A stretch of 64,000 nt of DNA, taken from Spirodela intermedia (Eukaryota > Streptophyta > Magnoliopsida > Alismatales > Araceae). Location: positions 3,809,037 to 3,873,036 of the forward strand of contig LR746274.1 in the NCBI GenBank assembly GCA_902729315.2, in the 5' to 3' direction. Positions 35,381 to 47,856 of this stretch are shown here, one piece after another. A program made the translations under genes and the position numbers. The notes under the pieces are model-generated. The model did not search any database and was not told the origin of the DNA. It worked only from the letters and a program-made list of their open reading frames with translations. Numbering within the stretch: the first letter of the stretch is position 1; each line of letters opens with the position of its first letter.

Positions 35381-38300
35381 ATGGCTTCTAATGTTTCAAC
35401 TCTCTTTGGTGATGGAATTGGAGTACTCGCTGTAGACTGCAACGAACAAAGCTTAAAAGATATAGTAGGAAAGCTTGAAAGCTACGGGTATACAGGTAAG
35501 CAGCTACATCTGAAATCATTTGTTTATTCTCTCCCTTTGTACTTACCTAAGATATGATATGGTACACTGAGTATTCAAATTTGAAGAGCTCTTAAGGAAA
35601 TGGATTCCATGTTTAATGTTTATTCCCATAATTATTTTTTCCCATAGTAATTTTTAATCTTAGATAATTTTTAAGAGTTGTCACTGGCTCCCACACTCAT
35701 GCATCATGAGGCATACGACTGGAGACGGCGAGGATGTGGGGTATAAGGGACATGGGCGCAGGGGTAGTGGATTGATTACACCGAAAGAGAGACGCTGAGG
35801 GGCTAGTAGATCTATTATAAATTGATAAAACGATGAATCGATTGATACCCCTTTTAACATTTTCTTATGGTTGTTTACCCTTTCGTCATTGTGGAAATAG
35901 GACGTCGGCTTTGTTTAAGGACGAGATGGTTTCTGGGAGATCGACTGCCTAACATGCACTTTCATTCAGTGACTCCTTGCTCTAGGGTGAGCTCTGCGCT
36001 GGACATTCTAAACAAGGCCAACGGCAGCTTCAACCTAGTCCTAACCGAAGCTCGAATGGTGGACATGGATGCGTTTGCTCTTCTTGAGCAGGTCAAGTTG
36101 ACCTTCGGCATCCCAGTTATCAGTGAGTACATCCTTCAACGGTGCCATTAACCTCTTAATGCTGCCCAGCACCGTACTTAGTTCAGTTCTGCGGTGCAGT
36201 GATGTCAGCCGGGGGAGGGCTAGGGCTGGCGATGGAATGCCTCAACGCTGGGGCCTCCTTCTACCTCCAGAAACCCCTGGATTGTGCTGCTGCTGCAACG
36301 ATCTGGCAGCATGTCTCATTGAAAAGGAAAACGTTCTCAGCCGCGACTGCGCAGATACTGGAGAACAGCGGTCCTTCATCTTTCTCAGCGGAGAGAGGAG
36401 AGAGGAGGGGTACCGGAGAATCGCCAGCCAACTTTAAAGAAGAGGTAGACGAAGACAGGGATAATGAAAAGGACGATGATGTGATAAGACGACAGGAAAA
36501 CACGGTAAAACAGAAGACGGGGAAGAGAGTGTCCTGGACGGGGGAGTTGCACCTGCTATTCACGCACGCTGTCGACAAATTAGGCATCAATAGTGAGCGC
36601 CTTTCCAACCTTTTTCCGTTCGAAGCGTCTTCTCCACTGTCGCTTATATTTTCCTTCATACAACCAAGTTATCTCTAGTCTGACCACCTATCCACCTCCT
36701 CCGTCCTCCCCATTACTCCACAGAGGCGACCCCAAAGAAAATATTGGAACGGATGAGGAGACCGGAGTTGACTCGCTCCAATGTTGCTAGCCATCTGCAG
36801 GTTTGACTAGCATACTTCCTCCCATACCCATCTTGGGAAGCATTTTCTGATAAATTTCTCGTTATCTTTTGGTCAATCAACTACACTTGGAAATGCGCAA
36901 TGTTTCTATTATGATGTTCCATATTCAAACAAAGTCCGCAAAACTCTATAATTAAACTGGTTGGCTTATTCCAGTCGTCTGTAATTCATTTGAGTTAAAA
37001 CAACCTAGTAACTTACTTTTAAGAATTGAAATTGGTTTTCTTAATTTACGTATCACAATTATGCTCGCATTATAGATCTTATTGCAAATTGCCATTAAAT
37101 AGATGGGAGTATCGCCCACATTGGAACCTGCGATTAAATAGATAATAATGGTTTACTGTAAATCAGCTTCTTTTTCTGACAGTCTAATCACTAAAACATA
37201 TCCTGTCGAAAACGAACTATCACTGTACCGCCTGTACTTGACGAAATAATGGAACATATCAACAATGATAGTTTCCACCTCAACGTGAAATAATGGAACT
37301 TATCAACAATGCAGAAGTACCGCCTGTACTTGACGAAAAGCAAACACGGGAGCAGGAAAAGGTTTTATGAGTTTTCCTTGAACAGGAAGCGATCCGTTTT
37401 TGAGTCTGGTCCCAAACATTTGACGAAGAGCCACCGGCTTCAAATGGAAGTCTTCAGTGAAGGCCGCTTAGCTGACGACCGGAGACCTGTGGAGAAGGAG
37501 GTAGAATCCCAGTCTGCAAAGATGCCTTACACGGGTCTCCCCGTCAATGTGCAGGGAAGAACTACAGGAGAGATGGACGTGCCGCGGCGGTCAATACCAT
37601 GGCCCGGGATCAACCTTCCCGCCATCTCCAGTGAGATAAACACCTTCCATTGAGAAGGCTTTGATCATTTGTTATGCGGTGCATTCAATGACTCATTACG
37701 TTTCCAGATGCAGATATTCTAAGTTCAAATCTGAATGAGGCTAGGCAGCACAGAGATTTCGGCCGCAGAAAGACCTACGTCGGTCTCCAGCTTCAGGATG
37801 GTATTGGACAGATCAGACTGGCTCAGGATACGTATTTGGAACCAGAGCCGATAAATCCGGCAATCGGAGGATCACAGGATGAACATGTGGACTACATGAT
37901 TCTTGATCAGCTTCTGCAAGAAGAGGTTGCTGCTGGTGAGAAGAAAAGCAGTATGCAGATGGATTTCCAATCTTCAAGCCCTAAACAGAGTGATTCAATG
38001 ACCCCCAGCAATGGTTGGCATCTCTCACCTGATAAACCAGTTGAGGAGCTTCAGGCGCGGAATGAGGTTTCAACCAATGACTTTGTGGACATTGTGCTGG
38101 ATAATATGATGGGTCTTCTGTTAGATCCTCAGGTAGTCATATCATTTTTTCCTGGATTTAAAAAATGTCCTTAAAATTGTTGAGCCATCAAACTGGTAGA
38201 AAATGACTTGAGTGAAACTGTCGTATACTTACTATTATGTTGACCACTGTAGGGTACTGTAGCGTGAGTAGTCGAGTACATTCCGTCTTTTAAACAGTCA

Positions 38301-38658
38301 CAGAGACAGCATAGGGAGGTGCTTACAGTACAACTATGATTGAGTAAAATAATCATTATTTATAGCATGTATTTAATATGTTTGATTAACATAGATCTAT
38401 TCTAACGATCATATGTATTCCATGGGTAACACTTTTTTGGCGCTTACTGTTTTCCAATTTGGTCCTTTGAGCACCAAAATGATATTATCGAGTTGGAGCA
38501 TTTTAGACGTCCTCAGGACCAAAAGTTTAATACAATTGAATTCATACGAACTTTATTAGGATCCCATTTTTTGTCTATTTTTAATTAAATTTGAAAAATG
38601 TATGCCGACTAACATGTTGCACTTGAATTGTCAGGATGAGGACGATGGGAAATTTTAG
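35381..38658 (+). CDS. type-B-like pseudo-response regulator (degenerate receiver plus GARP/Myb), copy 1
   Basis: Seven exons: 35381-35495, 35970-36122, 36200-36592, 36724-36800, 37315-37630, 37708-38132 and 38635-38658, joined in frame to 500 aa. Residues about 12-125 form a receiver domain (GIGVLAVDCNEQSL, LVLTEARMVDMDAFALLEQV, PVIMMSAGGG, YLQKPL). The usual phosphoacceptor Asp is Glu (LTE, not SDV/TDV) and the N-terminal acidic pair is Asp-Cys; the KP lysine is kept. Residues about 195-260 are a GARP DNA-binding domain (VSWTGELHLLFTHAVDKLGI, LERMRRPELTRSNVASHLQK). The C-terminal half is acidic and Gln-rich, with YMILDQLLQEE shared with copy 2. Type-B regulators are nuclear cytokinin-response transcription factors. 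Here phosphorelay control is probably lost, and Glu may mimic the phosphorylated state (inference). It is convergent with its paralogue. Confidence 0.88.
37225..37339 (+). repeat. partial duplication around the exon 5 acceptor of copy 1
   Basis: The first 22 bases of exon 5 coding (GTACCGCCTGTACTTGACGA and on) also occur at 37225 in the intron, followed there by AATAATGGAACATATCAACA. The same AATAATGGAAC(T/A)TATCAACA block sits immediately before the real acceptor at 37314. The upstream copy lacks a usable AG acceptor directly before it. It is absent at the matching place in copy 2. Confidence 0.75.
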
Positions 38659-38798
38659 GAGGCAGTTATTTCACTGCCTTGCAGAATAAAGTCTGGCAGA
38701 CAGACTTGAGGGCACGGATCAGTAAAACAATTTTGCACTTGTTTATCATTTCTTTGAGGCATTTCTCGTGCAGCAGCTATCTTCTATATTCCTAGGAC

Positions 38799-38804
38799 CT
38801 CTCT

Positions 38805-38852
<48 letters not shown>
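38799..38852 (+). repeat. CT microsatellite 3' of response-regulator copy 1
   Basis: A nearly pure CT run of about 50 bp. The paralogue has the same kind of run in its own 3' flank, in the same gene-relative sense. Confidence 0.85.
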
Positions 38853-38855
<3 letters not shown>

Positions 38856-39229
38856 ACATGCAGCTTGGAAGTAACATATGCAAACCCCAATTTCAAGGAA
38901 AAAATAATCCCGTCCTTGTTCTGATTATGTTTTGTGAGTTTCAAATTTGATACTGTGGGACCTTTTACACATTTTATTGATGTTTTCTTGGTGCATTTAT
39001 GTCGTCATAATTCAACATTTATCGGAGATTAGCATAGTTGGAATGCGTTCTATTGAATAATGCTAAAAATGAAGTACCGACAAATTCTTTGACAAAGACG
39101 TGGAACGGAAGGGGCAGAGGGAGAGTTGAGACTGGCTTAGCAATCCAAAATGTAGGAAATCCGTCACATATGGGATTCGATTGGTTTCGGCCGCCCCGGG
39201 CAATTCTGGGCGTAAGATGACAACAGGTA

Positions 39230-39406
39230 AGCTTAGTGAGAAGGAGCTGCCTCCTTGGTCTAGAGGACTATTGAGGTTTGTTGCACAATATGGAGACAAT
39301 GTGCACAGCTTCTCCATCCCTCCCAAAAGGATGCTCTTCCAGATCACCAGTGATGCCACCACGTCAAAGAGCCTTCGTGAAGCAAAGGGCATGAACATGA
39401 AAGATG
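39230..39406 (+). pseudogene. unrecognised coding-like fragment
   Basis: A frame reads KLSEKELPPWSRGLLRFVAQ, then YGDNVHSFSIPPKRMLFQIT and SDATTSKSLREAKGMNMKDV. The composition and regular third-position use look like real protein, unlike the surrounding AT-rich spacer. It has no good start, no partner exons were found, and the frame then degrades into hydrophobic AT-rich codons up to a stop near 39486. I do not recognise the protein. It could be a captured or retained gene fragment. Confidence 0.35.
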
Positions 39407-41357
39407 TAATGATTTGGATGCTGCTAATTCTTTGGTATAAACTTTTTATTCTTAGACGAGTTGCTATAATTATGGTGGATGGCTAAATACAAGTATGTTT
39501 ATGGATTCTGCGAAGCCATATGAAAGTTTCTCCTGCTATTCCTTTTCATTATTTCATTTCAATAAAGTTGTTGGCCCACCACTTCTAATATTTCATGAAA
39601 GAAATTCCTTCAGGGTGATGTTCAAAAGAAAATTTTATGTCACTTTTCATAGTTAAGGTTGTTTTTAATTTACAGTAATTAGAGAAAAACATGATTCAAA
39701 GTTTCCTAAATTTCATAAAAAATGCTACTAAACGTGTTATCTTGATGTAATAAAGCATAAATTGGGGAAAGAATGAAAGTCATTAAAATTAGACCGATCG
39801 AAAAAATCATCATTCAAAAATTTTATTTAAAAATTACTTTAAATTGTCTTCCTCAGTTTTATGTGTGCAATGTAGAAAAAGTAAATATTATAGTTGTATG
39901 TATTGATTAATACATAATAGCATCATAAATGTTTCATGCCTAAAATATACACTACTATTAAAAAAATTCACTAAATTCACTTTGTGAAGTTAATCAAAAA
40001 AATCTTATTTTTTTAATGATGATAGGAAAAAAGATTGCAACACAAAGGAGAAACCCAAATGTATAGTGACTCACAAAAATCGTATCCAAAAATTAATTTG
40101 AAAACATCTAAAGTAAATTTAGAAAAAGATCATCCATTTGAAAAGAAATAGATGATTAGTAGAAATTGGTCAAAGTTGAATGCCAATCTATTAAAAAAAT
40201 TATCATACAAGGTTCAAAGATATTAAAAAAAATTTTACTTTTTACTTATCAAAGATATAAGATATTTGGACAAGAAACTTCATTTTCTTCTCTCCGAACA
40301 CTCAATAAATTTATGAGATATGATAAAACGTAGAAGTTTAACGGTATATTGAATTAAGTAGAAGTCTAACGGACAATCCTTGGAACTTCAACAGTGGACT
40401 AAGAGACTAAATGAAATAGTATTAAGACAATTCGATCTTGAGCACATGTAGTAGCTTCAGCAGATGAAAAATTTGAAAACCTTATTAAAAATCATTAGGG
40501 TTTCATCCTGTCCAACCTCTTCATGTTGATCTGAAAACCAAGCCGCTGCCAAAGTGTACTGTGTGCCTCTGGTTGGATTCACAATCTTCGCATTGCAATT
40601 GGCAATGACATGATCACAAATGAAGGATAACTGTAGGAGTACAAGGCCAGACATTTCTCATGGTTGCGGAAGCGGAATACATGGACACTTTACTGGTACG
40701 CCAACCTTTGAATGGCGTGTTGAGTACCTTGTTTCCAGAACTGCAGCGCACGCACACACATACACAGCTTCAGAAATATGAGTTCATTAAATTGGACAAC
40801 AAGAATGGCCATAATCTAACATGAGATCATCCCAAGTTCGAAAGGGCACAAAAAAATATGAAAAACAAGACCAACCATGCTTCCAGAAATGATTGTTATC
40901 TTCCGTTCTATATAGCTCCAAATTGTGATGCCTTATTCTTTATACCAAATGGAAATGTTACAATCTCTTAGGAAGTAATTTACATATATAAAGAATCCAC
41001 TAACGTCCACTTTGGCTGTAAATTATTAAAAAAAAGGTGAAATACAGTAAATTTAATTGTGATGATGTTGGAAAAGCACCCGAGTTCGGGCTTATGGTAT
41101 TCGGTTCAAAGCCCATTTTTAACCTCACACAGCCTCTCTATATGTATCTATCCCCCTCTCTACATGTATATACAGCTATCCCTACTCTCTCTCTCTCTCT
41201 CTCTGTCTCTCCCACTCTCTCTCAGCATGGGATGCTCAGCTATCCTCGTTTAGGAAGACAATATCATTCTCTCAGTAAAGGCAATTTTATCCAGGGTAGG
41301 GTGTATGTGTGGGGAGAGAGGAAGAGGGAGAGGGAGGGCCAGAGGGAGGGAGGGAGC

Positions 41358-41360
<3 letters not shown>

Positions 41361-41398
<38 letters not shown>
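41361..41398 (+). repeat. GA microsatellite 3' of response-regulator copy 2
   Basis: A pure GA run within a wider GA/GGGA stretch (41311-41411). Together with the CT run at about 41179-41226 it forms an imperfect inverted purine/pyrimidine pair. Confidence 0.85.
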
Positions 41399-41404
<6 letters not shown>

Positions 41405-41463
41405 GAGAGAGATTTTCTTGAGGTTGCTCTAATTTTATCCATCGACTTGCTGCGGTAGTCTCA

Positions 41464-44400
41464 TTACTGCCTTCTATCCTCCTGGGAGGCGCTGAAGAGA
41501 TCAGCCTCCTCTACAGTATTGGCGTCCTCATCCTGCAATTTCAAGAGCCAAATCATTAAGAAAATGTATGCCCAATAAATAAAGCGTCTTCCTGTTAGTT
41601 AGTGATTAATTATCTTTCAAAACCAGGGCAATTGAACATCTTGCATTTACCTGATCATCGAACAGAAGACTCATAATGGCTTCTTGAGAGATATCTCCAA
41701 TATCTTGGGATAAGTTATCGAGCTGAGTGTCAAGGAATTCATCAATTGAGATATCCTCATTCTCCAGCAATTCCGCGGATGGCTGATTCAATGGAGAAAA
41801 ATGATTTCCGCTAGTCTGGATCGTCGGATCATTCTTTCCGAACCCGCTTGACAAGAGATCCTTGTGTATGTTCGTCCTCTTCTCTGAGGAGACAGCTTCT
41901 TCTTGCAGAAGCTGGTCGAGAATCATGTCTTCTATAATTTCATCTTTAGATTCACCTTCTACCGGAGCAATTACCTTCGGTCCAGGAGATGTCCCCAGTG
42001 TTAACCCAAGCTTTTCACTAGCAGTCTGAAGTTCCAGACCAATATAGTTGTTACCGCAGCCTGAATTCTGGGGTTCGCTAACGTCTGACGTCGCAATGGT
42101 GTTGCTCCCAGGGAACTTTAATGCTGAAGTACCGGCAGCTACACAGGCACGGAGTCCTACATTATACTCCACCGCGAAAGCCTGAAAGTTTTCTGCTGTA
42201 CTGTCCTCGAAGTAGGAACAGTTACGGGACGTTTCATGGGAACACAGTCTTGCCTGCTGTGTCGCATTTCCCTGTGCTGCAGATGCCGGAATTGGAAGAG
42301 CCTTAGGGATATTTGTGTGTTTCATAGATGCTACCTGAGGTTTGATTGAGTTATCAGCAGCTCTCTGGGCGTCGGTTGCGAAGCTCTGGTTAAAGCTTTC
42401 CATTTCTAGTCTGTGGATCTCCGTCAAGTGCTGGGGGCCACACTCGAACACAGATCTCTTCTTGGTCAAGAAAAATCTGCGCCGACTCCTGTTGCCTTCT
42501 GGCCGGTTCCTGCTATTGGTGATTTTCGCCAAGTGCTGGCGGTACTTCTGCATCGATGTTCAACAGCGTCTGGCATTCAGAGACAGGAACTAAAGACTTG
42601 AAGTTTTTCTCTTTTACAAATCAACGAGCTTATGGCTGACTAGAGCATATCTACATTCTACGCATTTCAGCCAGCTATCAGTAGCTCAATAAACAGGGTT
42701 AAGTCGTAACCAAGAATCGTTATAGCGGTCACTGAGAAAGATTCAAAGGTGAAACTGAGAGCATCATACTTGTAAGTGACTGGCAACGTTGGTGCGTGTC
42801 AAGTCTCTTCTGCCCATTAGTTTAAGTATCTTCCTTGGTGCTGCTCCTGTCGGGAAGCGGGGGAAGGAAACATGAATGAGTCATCTGAGGAAGAAGGTGA
42901 TCTGCGGAGTGAAATGAGGGAACGGCTCTCACTGTTTATCCCTAATTTATCCACGGCGTCCAAGAAAAGAAGGTGCAATTCGTTGGTCCATTCCACTCTT
43001 TCCTTCTTCTCGGTCACCGCGGTTCCGTTCATTCCCCTTTTGACCTCTTCATCGCCTTCATGGTCGTCGTCGTCTTCTACGTCCCTTCTCTTGACGTTGT
43101 CCGGCGATTCTCCGGTACCCCTCCTCTCTTCCCCTGATACGGAGAAGGAAGGCGACGAACCGCGGTTTTCCATTCTCCTCGTAGCATCGATCGGGAACAC
43201 CCTCATTTTCTTCACTGCAACGTGTTGCCAGATTGTCGAAACCGCAGCGTAGTCCAGCGGTTTCTGGAGGTAGAAGGAAGCCCCAGCTTTGAGGCATTCC
43301 CCCGCGAGCCCCAGTCCTCCTCCGGCTGACATCACTGCACCGCATAACTGAACTAAATTACGGTTCTGGGCAGCTCTGAACGAAGCTATTGGCACTGATA
43401 AAAGGAGGGCTTACTGATAACAGGGATATCGAAGGTCACCTCGACCTGGTGGAGGAGAGCAAACGCATCCATGTCCACCATTCGAGCTTCTGTTAGGATG
43501 AGGTCAAACCTTCTCTCGTCCTTGATCAGAATGTCCAATGCGGACGTCACCCTGGAGCAAGGAGTCACTAAATGCAAACCCATTTTACTCGTTGATCGCA
43601 CAGAAATCATATTCGCCTTAAAGATAAGAAAATCACACTTCAACATGCTTTATTCCAATAAGCAACGTGAATAGTGTCATTCTGATAAATCGATCAGCTA
43701 AAATAGCAGTCAGTTAATTAATCTGTAACTTCATGATAGATCTACCATCCATTTTTGCAAGTTTATACCAAAAATGTCATACATGATGTGCAGCTTGGAA
43801 AAGGGAAACGTGCTATGGCAGTCTCAACATAGATTTTCTGTAAGATATAATAATTTTGATCGCATCATTTTCCCTCAATGTTACAACTATTAACATATTA
43901 AATTCAAAACAATTGGTAAAGAGTTAAATAGTGTTGTATATCTATAATCACAAGTTTTTATTTATTACTTTTAGTAACAAGTTTTGTGATGTGCCATTTC
44001 TCTTCGAACCCCTTGGTAATTATATCACGTAAACGTACAAACCTAGAATGCGCATTGCCATAGAGGAAATGTCGACTTCAATGTAATGTCAAAGTATTAA
44101 CTCATTTATCTCAAAATTATTTGTAAATGGGATATACGCATATACGTACAAAAGCACAGGTTTTTATGTGTTAGTGAACCCCATTTTCAGGTATACCCAA
44201 ATGACTCAGTAAACAACCATCATTTTCTCCTTCCTCTGATGCCTAACTGCACCCAGCTCTCCTTCAGGAACAAAGCTGAGCTTCGTTTTGGTATAGACCT
44301 GGGCTCAGAACCAGATTGTGAAGAAATCATGCTAGAAATAATCGTTGAATACACTATTCAAGAAAATCTAAAGTCTTAATACCCAAGGAAGGTTATTGAT

Positions 44401-44744
44401 AAAAGTATATAGCGACCAGATGTAAGATGTGTTCTATGTTAAGCGCCAGAAATATGTCGAGAATCCCCCCCTCTTCAATGAAATGAAAAATATGAACAGA
44501 AACAATTTTCTTTGAGTGTAAATACGACGCCAAAACTAAAAAGTGCCCATTGAACTTACGTGAAGAATAAGAAAAAGACGAGAATTCAGATATAAAATAT
44601 TATTAGACCCACTTCATGTCAACATCTACCTGTGTATCCATAGCTTTCAAGTCCTTGTACAACATCGTGCAAAGATTGTTCATTGTCATCTATCACCATG
44701 ATTCCAAAACCACCAGGGAAGAGACTCAAAATGGAAGCAGCCAT
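41464..44744 (-). CDS. type-B-like pseudo-response regulator (degenerate receiver plus GARP/Myb), copy 2
   Basis: Six exons on the minus strand: 44744-44630, 43567-43415, 43334-42933, 42846-42770, 42547-41651 and 41532-41464, giving 570 aa in frame. Exons 1, 2 and 4 (115, 153 and 77 nt) equal those of copy 1 exactly. Exon 5 (897 nt) covers both exons 5 and 6 of copy 1, so one intron differs. The receiver keeps the acidic pair (GIMVIDDNEQSL) but again has Glu for the phosphoacceptor Asp (LILTEARMVDMDAFALLHQV); KP is kept (YLQKPL). The GARP domain reads VEWTNELHLLFLDAVDKLGI, then LMGRRDLTRTNVASHLQKYR. The C-terminus has DMILDQLLQEE and GLELQ motifs shared with copy 1. The role is inferred as a nuclear DNA-binding regulator not controlled by phosphorelay. 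An in-frame ATG at 44816 exists, but the start at 44744 aligns with the paralogue. Confidence 0.88.
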
Positions 44745-47602
44745 GGCGAGACTGGGAAAAGGTTGGAGGAAGAAAAATTCTCTGATCGCAGGTGAGATGA
44801 TGACGACGGACAACAAGACCGTTCCTCAATAAAGTACAAGTTCGAGGTAGGGGGTACTGTCTTTAAGTCACGTACTTGAACCTCTCTCCTCTCATTCAAA
44901 AAGGCAAGTGTCTAGCAAGCTTAGCCCTTAGCGTGACAGTTGGCAGTAGTCAAGGTTAAAATGTTTCAAAATAATTAATGAATTTCCAAACATGGCCTAT
45001 AAGCCGGTGCTCTTACGTGTTCGCCTAAAATCCGCGCCTCCAACACGGAGCTTGAGAATCTAGAGAGTTATCCTGCAATTATCTATAATATCGCCTTTTC
45101 AATGACTGCTTCGCAGGGGAAAATTGTATACCCAGTCCCTCCCCCGCAAGAGTCACGAGGCTCGACAAGTTCCCAAGACCCACCCTGGTATCATCTCTAA
45201 TTTGAATCTTGTTCGTCTATTTACGGTTCATATCAGGGCAGCGTGGAGATGTCTATTATGGTTGGAAAGAAGGGTTAGTTGTTTTCGTAGGAGAAACCGC
45301 ACGATTATTCCTTTCACGATCTTCCAGCGTTCTGGGTATTCGTCAAAAGGATAATGGCTTCTCCATCAGGTACGAATAACCATCCGTTACAATTCGTTCA
45401 ACATATGGTCAGAAGGTCATTTGAGTTTCAACTGTTCCTTGATTCGTAACATTATTTTTGCTTTGTTCACCTCACTGTAGCAAATAAGCATATATATTTC
45501 GCTTTGATATATCCATCATTGGCTTGAATGACCATGCGTTGTTTGGCACCTGAGCTCTCATTTTTTTCGTGCATGCATTTGCTGAGACATTTTTCGCAAC
45601 GATTAAGATTCTTTTGTGATAAAAAAATATACTAAAATTCAGGCTGAATAAAACTACTGATGTTGACATTGTACAGAATTAATTTTTCTAAACAACGTTT
45701 AGTGTGACAATATCGTCCTGTTTCTTTATTTTTAATGATGTTCCATTAGAAAACGTAAGTAATGTTGATTAGTATGCTCTATAGTTATGTATAAACGGAT
45801 CAATTTATTTTCCTTTCGTTCCACGCATATAGATTTAAGTATTACATATAAAGCTTAATCATAATCTTTTTACTTAATAAGATCCAATAATGCTAATAAT
45901 TTTCTTGACTAATACAAGGATACTTAAGCATCATAAACGCCATTTTTCTGAAAAACTTGCAGTTACTATTGATTTCCCCAAGAAATCCACAAAAATACAA
46001 TATGGCATTGAGTTTCTCTGTAAATCTGTTACTATTCCTAATGTAAGAAGAACAGAGATCGACAATGTGCATTCCTCCTTTGAACCCAAATATACACATA
46101 GGTATGAAAAAAAAAACATGCACAAGGGTCTAGTCCAATCAATTGGTTAATGATCCAGTGTAAAACTAAATCATTGATGTGTTATGGTGGCCACGGAAAC
46201 GAGGGTTTAGTGACTGCACCAACGAATTTTAAGAAGATCATTTCATAATTTCATTCAATTTTTATGTCTCAAAATTAGGCATTTTATTAACATAAACAGT
46301 TAAAATTCTCATTTACACCTTCCATTTCATTTATTTAGGACCATGTGGAAAATGTCTCAGACAACAGAAAATTAACTAAAATAATCTAAAATATACTAAA
46401 AAGTAAAATATATGGAAATTTATTGCAGCCTTCAGGTGACATATGTGGTTATTCGGTCTTAAGGAAATGATTCCACCATTATCCTAGTGCAGAAAAGATG
46501 CATGTGTCACCTCAAAACAAAATAGAAATAAAATATTAACAGAAAGATAATTTAAAACTAACTTTTTTTCAGATGTATTCACTAGATGATACATGAAACC
46601 AGATGGAAAAGTGCATTTCTTGGCAATTTATACATCCCTTGGGCATGGTGGGATGAATTATAGTTGTATCCAACATTCATGTTTATGCAAAAAGAAAAAT
46701 AAGGTAAATTAGTAACTCAAAATTCACAAGGTAGGAAAAAACATATTCTTGGAGACTAGAGCACTGTGAAATGAGCTTAGGATCTCTTTTTGAATGCCTA
46801 TCAATGGGGAAGGATCCTTTTTGAGCCACCATTTATAAGTGAGTATAGAGAGAGAGAGAGAGTTCTAAGAGGAGATTTATCAGTCTATTAGTTATTTCTA
46901 TTTATATCCGTTTTTTAGCCTTTATATATGTACTTCTCTTGATTTAAAATCATTTTGGTTGCATTGTTGTGGAAATGATTTTGAAGAAATATTTCCATTT
47001 CATAGATCATAGAGGCTAATTTTACCTTCTTAAAATCATTTGTGATTATATTGTGTAATTTTATGCAACACATGGGATGTTCCATGAATCTTTTACGTGT
47101 GCCTTTAAATTACACTTCCCTATGGTTTAAACAGTCCTACCTTCATATAGTGACTACTTGAATAGGCTTAGGGTATATTCAGCCATAAAAGACTAGGCAC
47201 TGAAGGTAGAAAGCTAACCATTGAGCTAGCAGTAGATGTTGGATAGTCTATTCTCGCAAAAACCTATTTACCCAAGGACTACGACATTTGAAGTAAAAAC
47301 CTATTAAGTGAAAAATATTCTAACATTACATACCAATTGCTAAAGCTGCCCACGTTTTCAAGAGGCTTCACCAGCCTCTCCGAAAAACACTCTTGCACGA
47401 CTGTGTGTAATCATTCATTATATTAATTTTAGTATGACATTGGCTACAGTTTTTTTCCTCTTCATGGCTTTGTAGATGACAATATAAAACTGTTGGAGCT
47501 GACTGAATACCATCATGGTGCCTTCGTTAGCTGTTTAAATCATTAAAGTTAGCAATACCCCTAAGCAAGAAGGTTCTTGGAAGAGTTAGTATATATGCAA
47601 GA

Positions 47603-47618
47603 CCCCCCCCCCCCCCCC
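47603..47618 (+). repeat. C16 homopolymer
   Basis: Sixteen consecutive Cs in otherwise AT-rich DNA, followed by a CT-rich stretch. A second C16 run occurs at 58877-58892 inside the nested LTR element. Confidence 0.9.
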
Positions 47619-47856
47619 TCTCCTCCCATCTCCCTCCATCGTTATATCATGCTTTGACCCCCTCGTCGTATACATAATCGTGTTTCTTGGAATGCACGAT
47701 CTAAGCAACTTGTCCCCACATATGTATCTACTCTGAATTAGATCACAACCGCCGGAAAATAATCACCATATGTTGGTTGATATTATCAAGTTAAAAGATC
47801 TTAGGGTTCTTATCAATTGTCACTCTAGATTCGGTAGGTACTGCCCGGCGGGCAAG

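Larger units (their letters stand above)
38659..41463. other. spacer between the two convergent response-regulator genes
   Basis: Both genes end into this 2.8-kb spacer. It contains a CT microsatellite about 140 bp after the copy 1 stop, a matching tract (CT on the minus strand) about 65 bp after the copy 2 stop, one coding-like fragment (39230-39406) and otherwise AT-rich sequence. Confidence 0.5.

Noticed and set aside
41606-42553. Reading the response-regulator C-terminal block as a separate gene starting at an internal Met (MQKYR)
   Set aside because: The ATG is at an exon boundary: CAG precedes AAGTACC, and the preceding exons encode the receiver and the first part of the GARP domain in frame.
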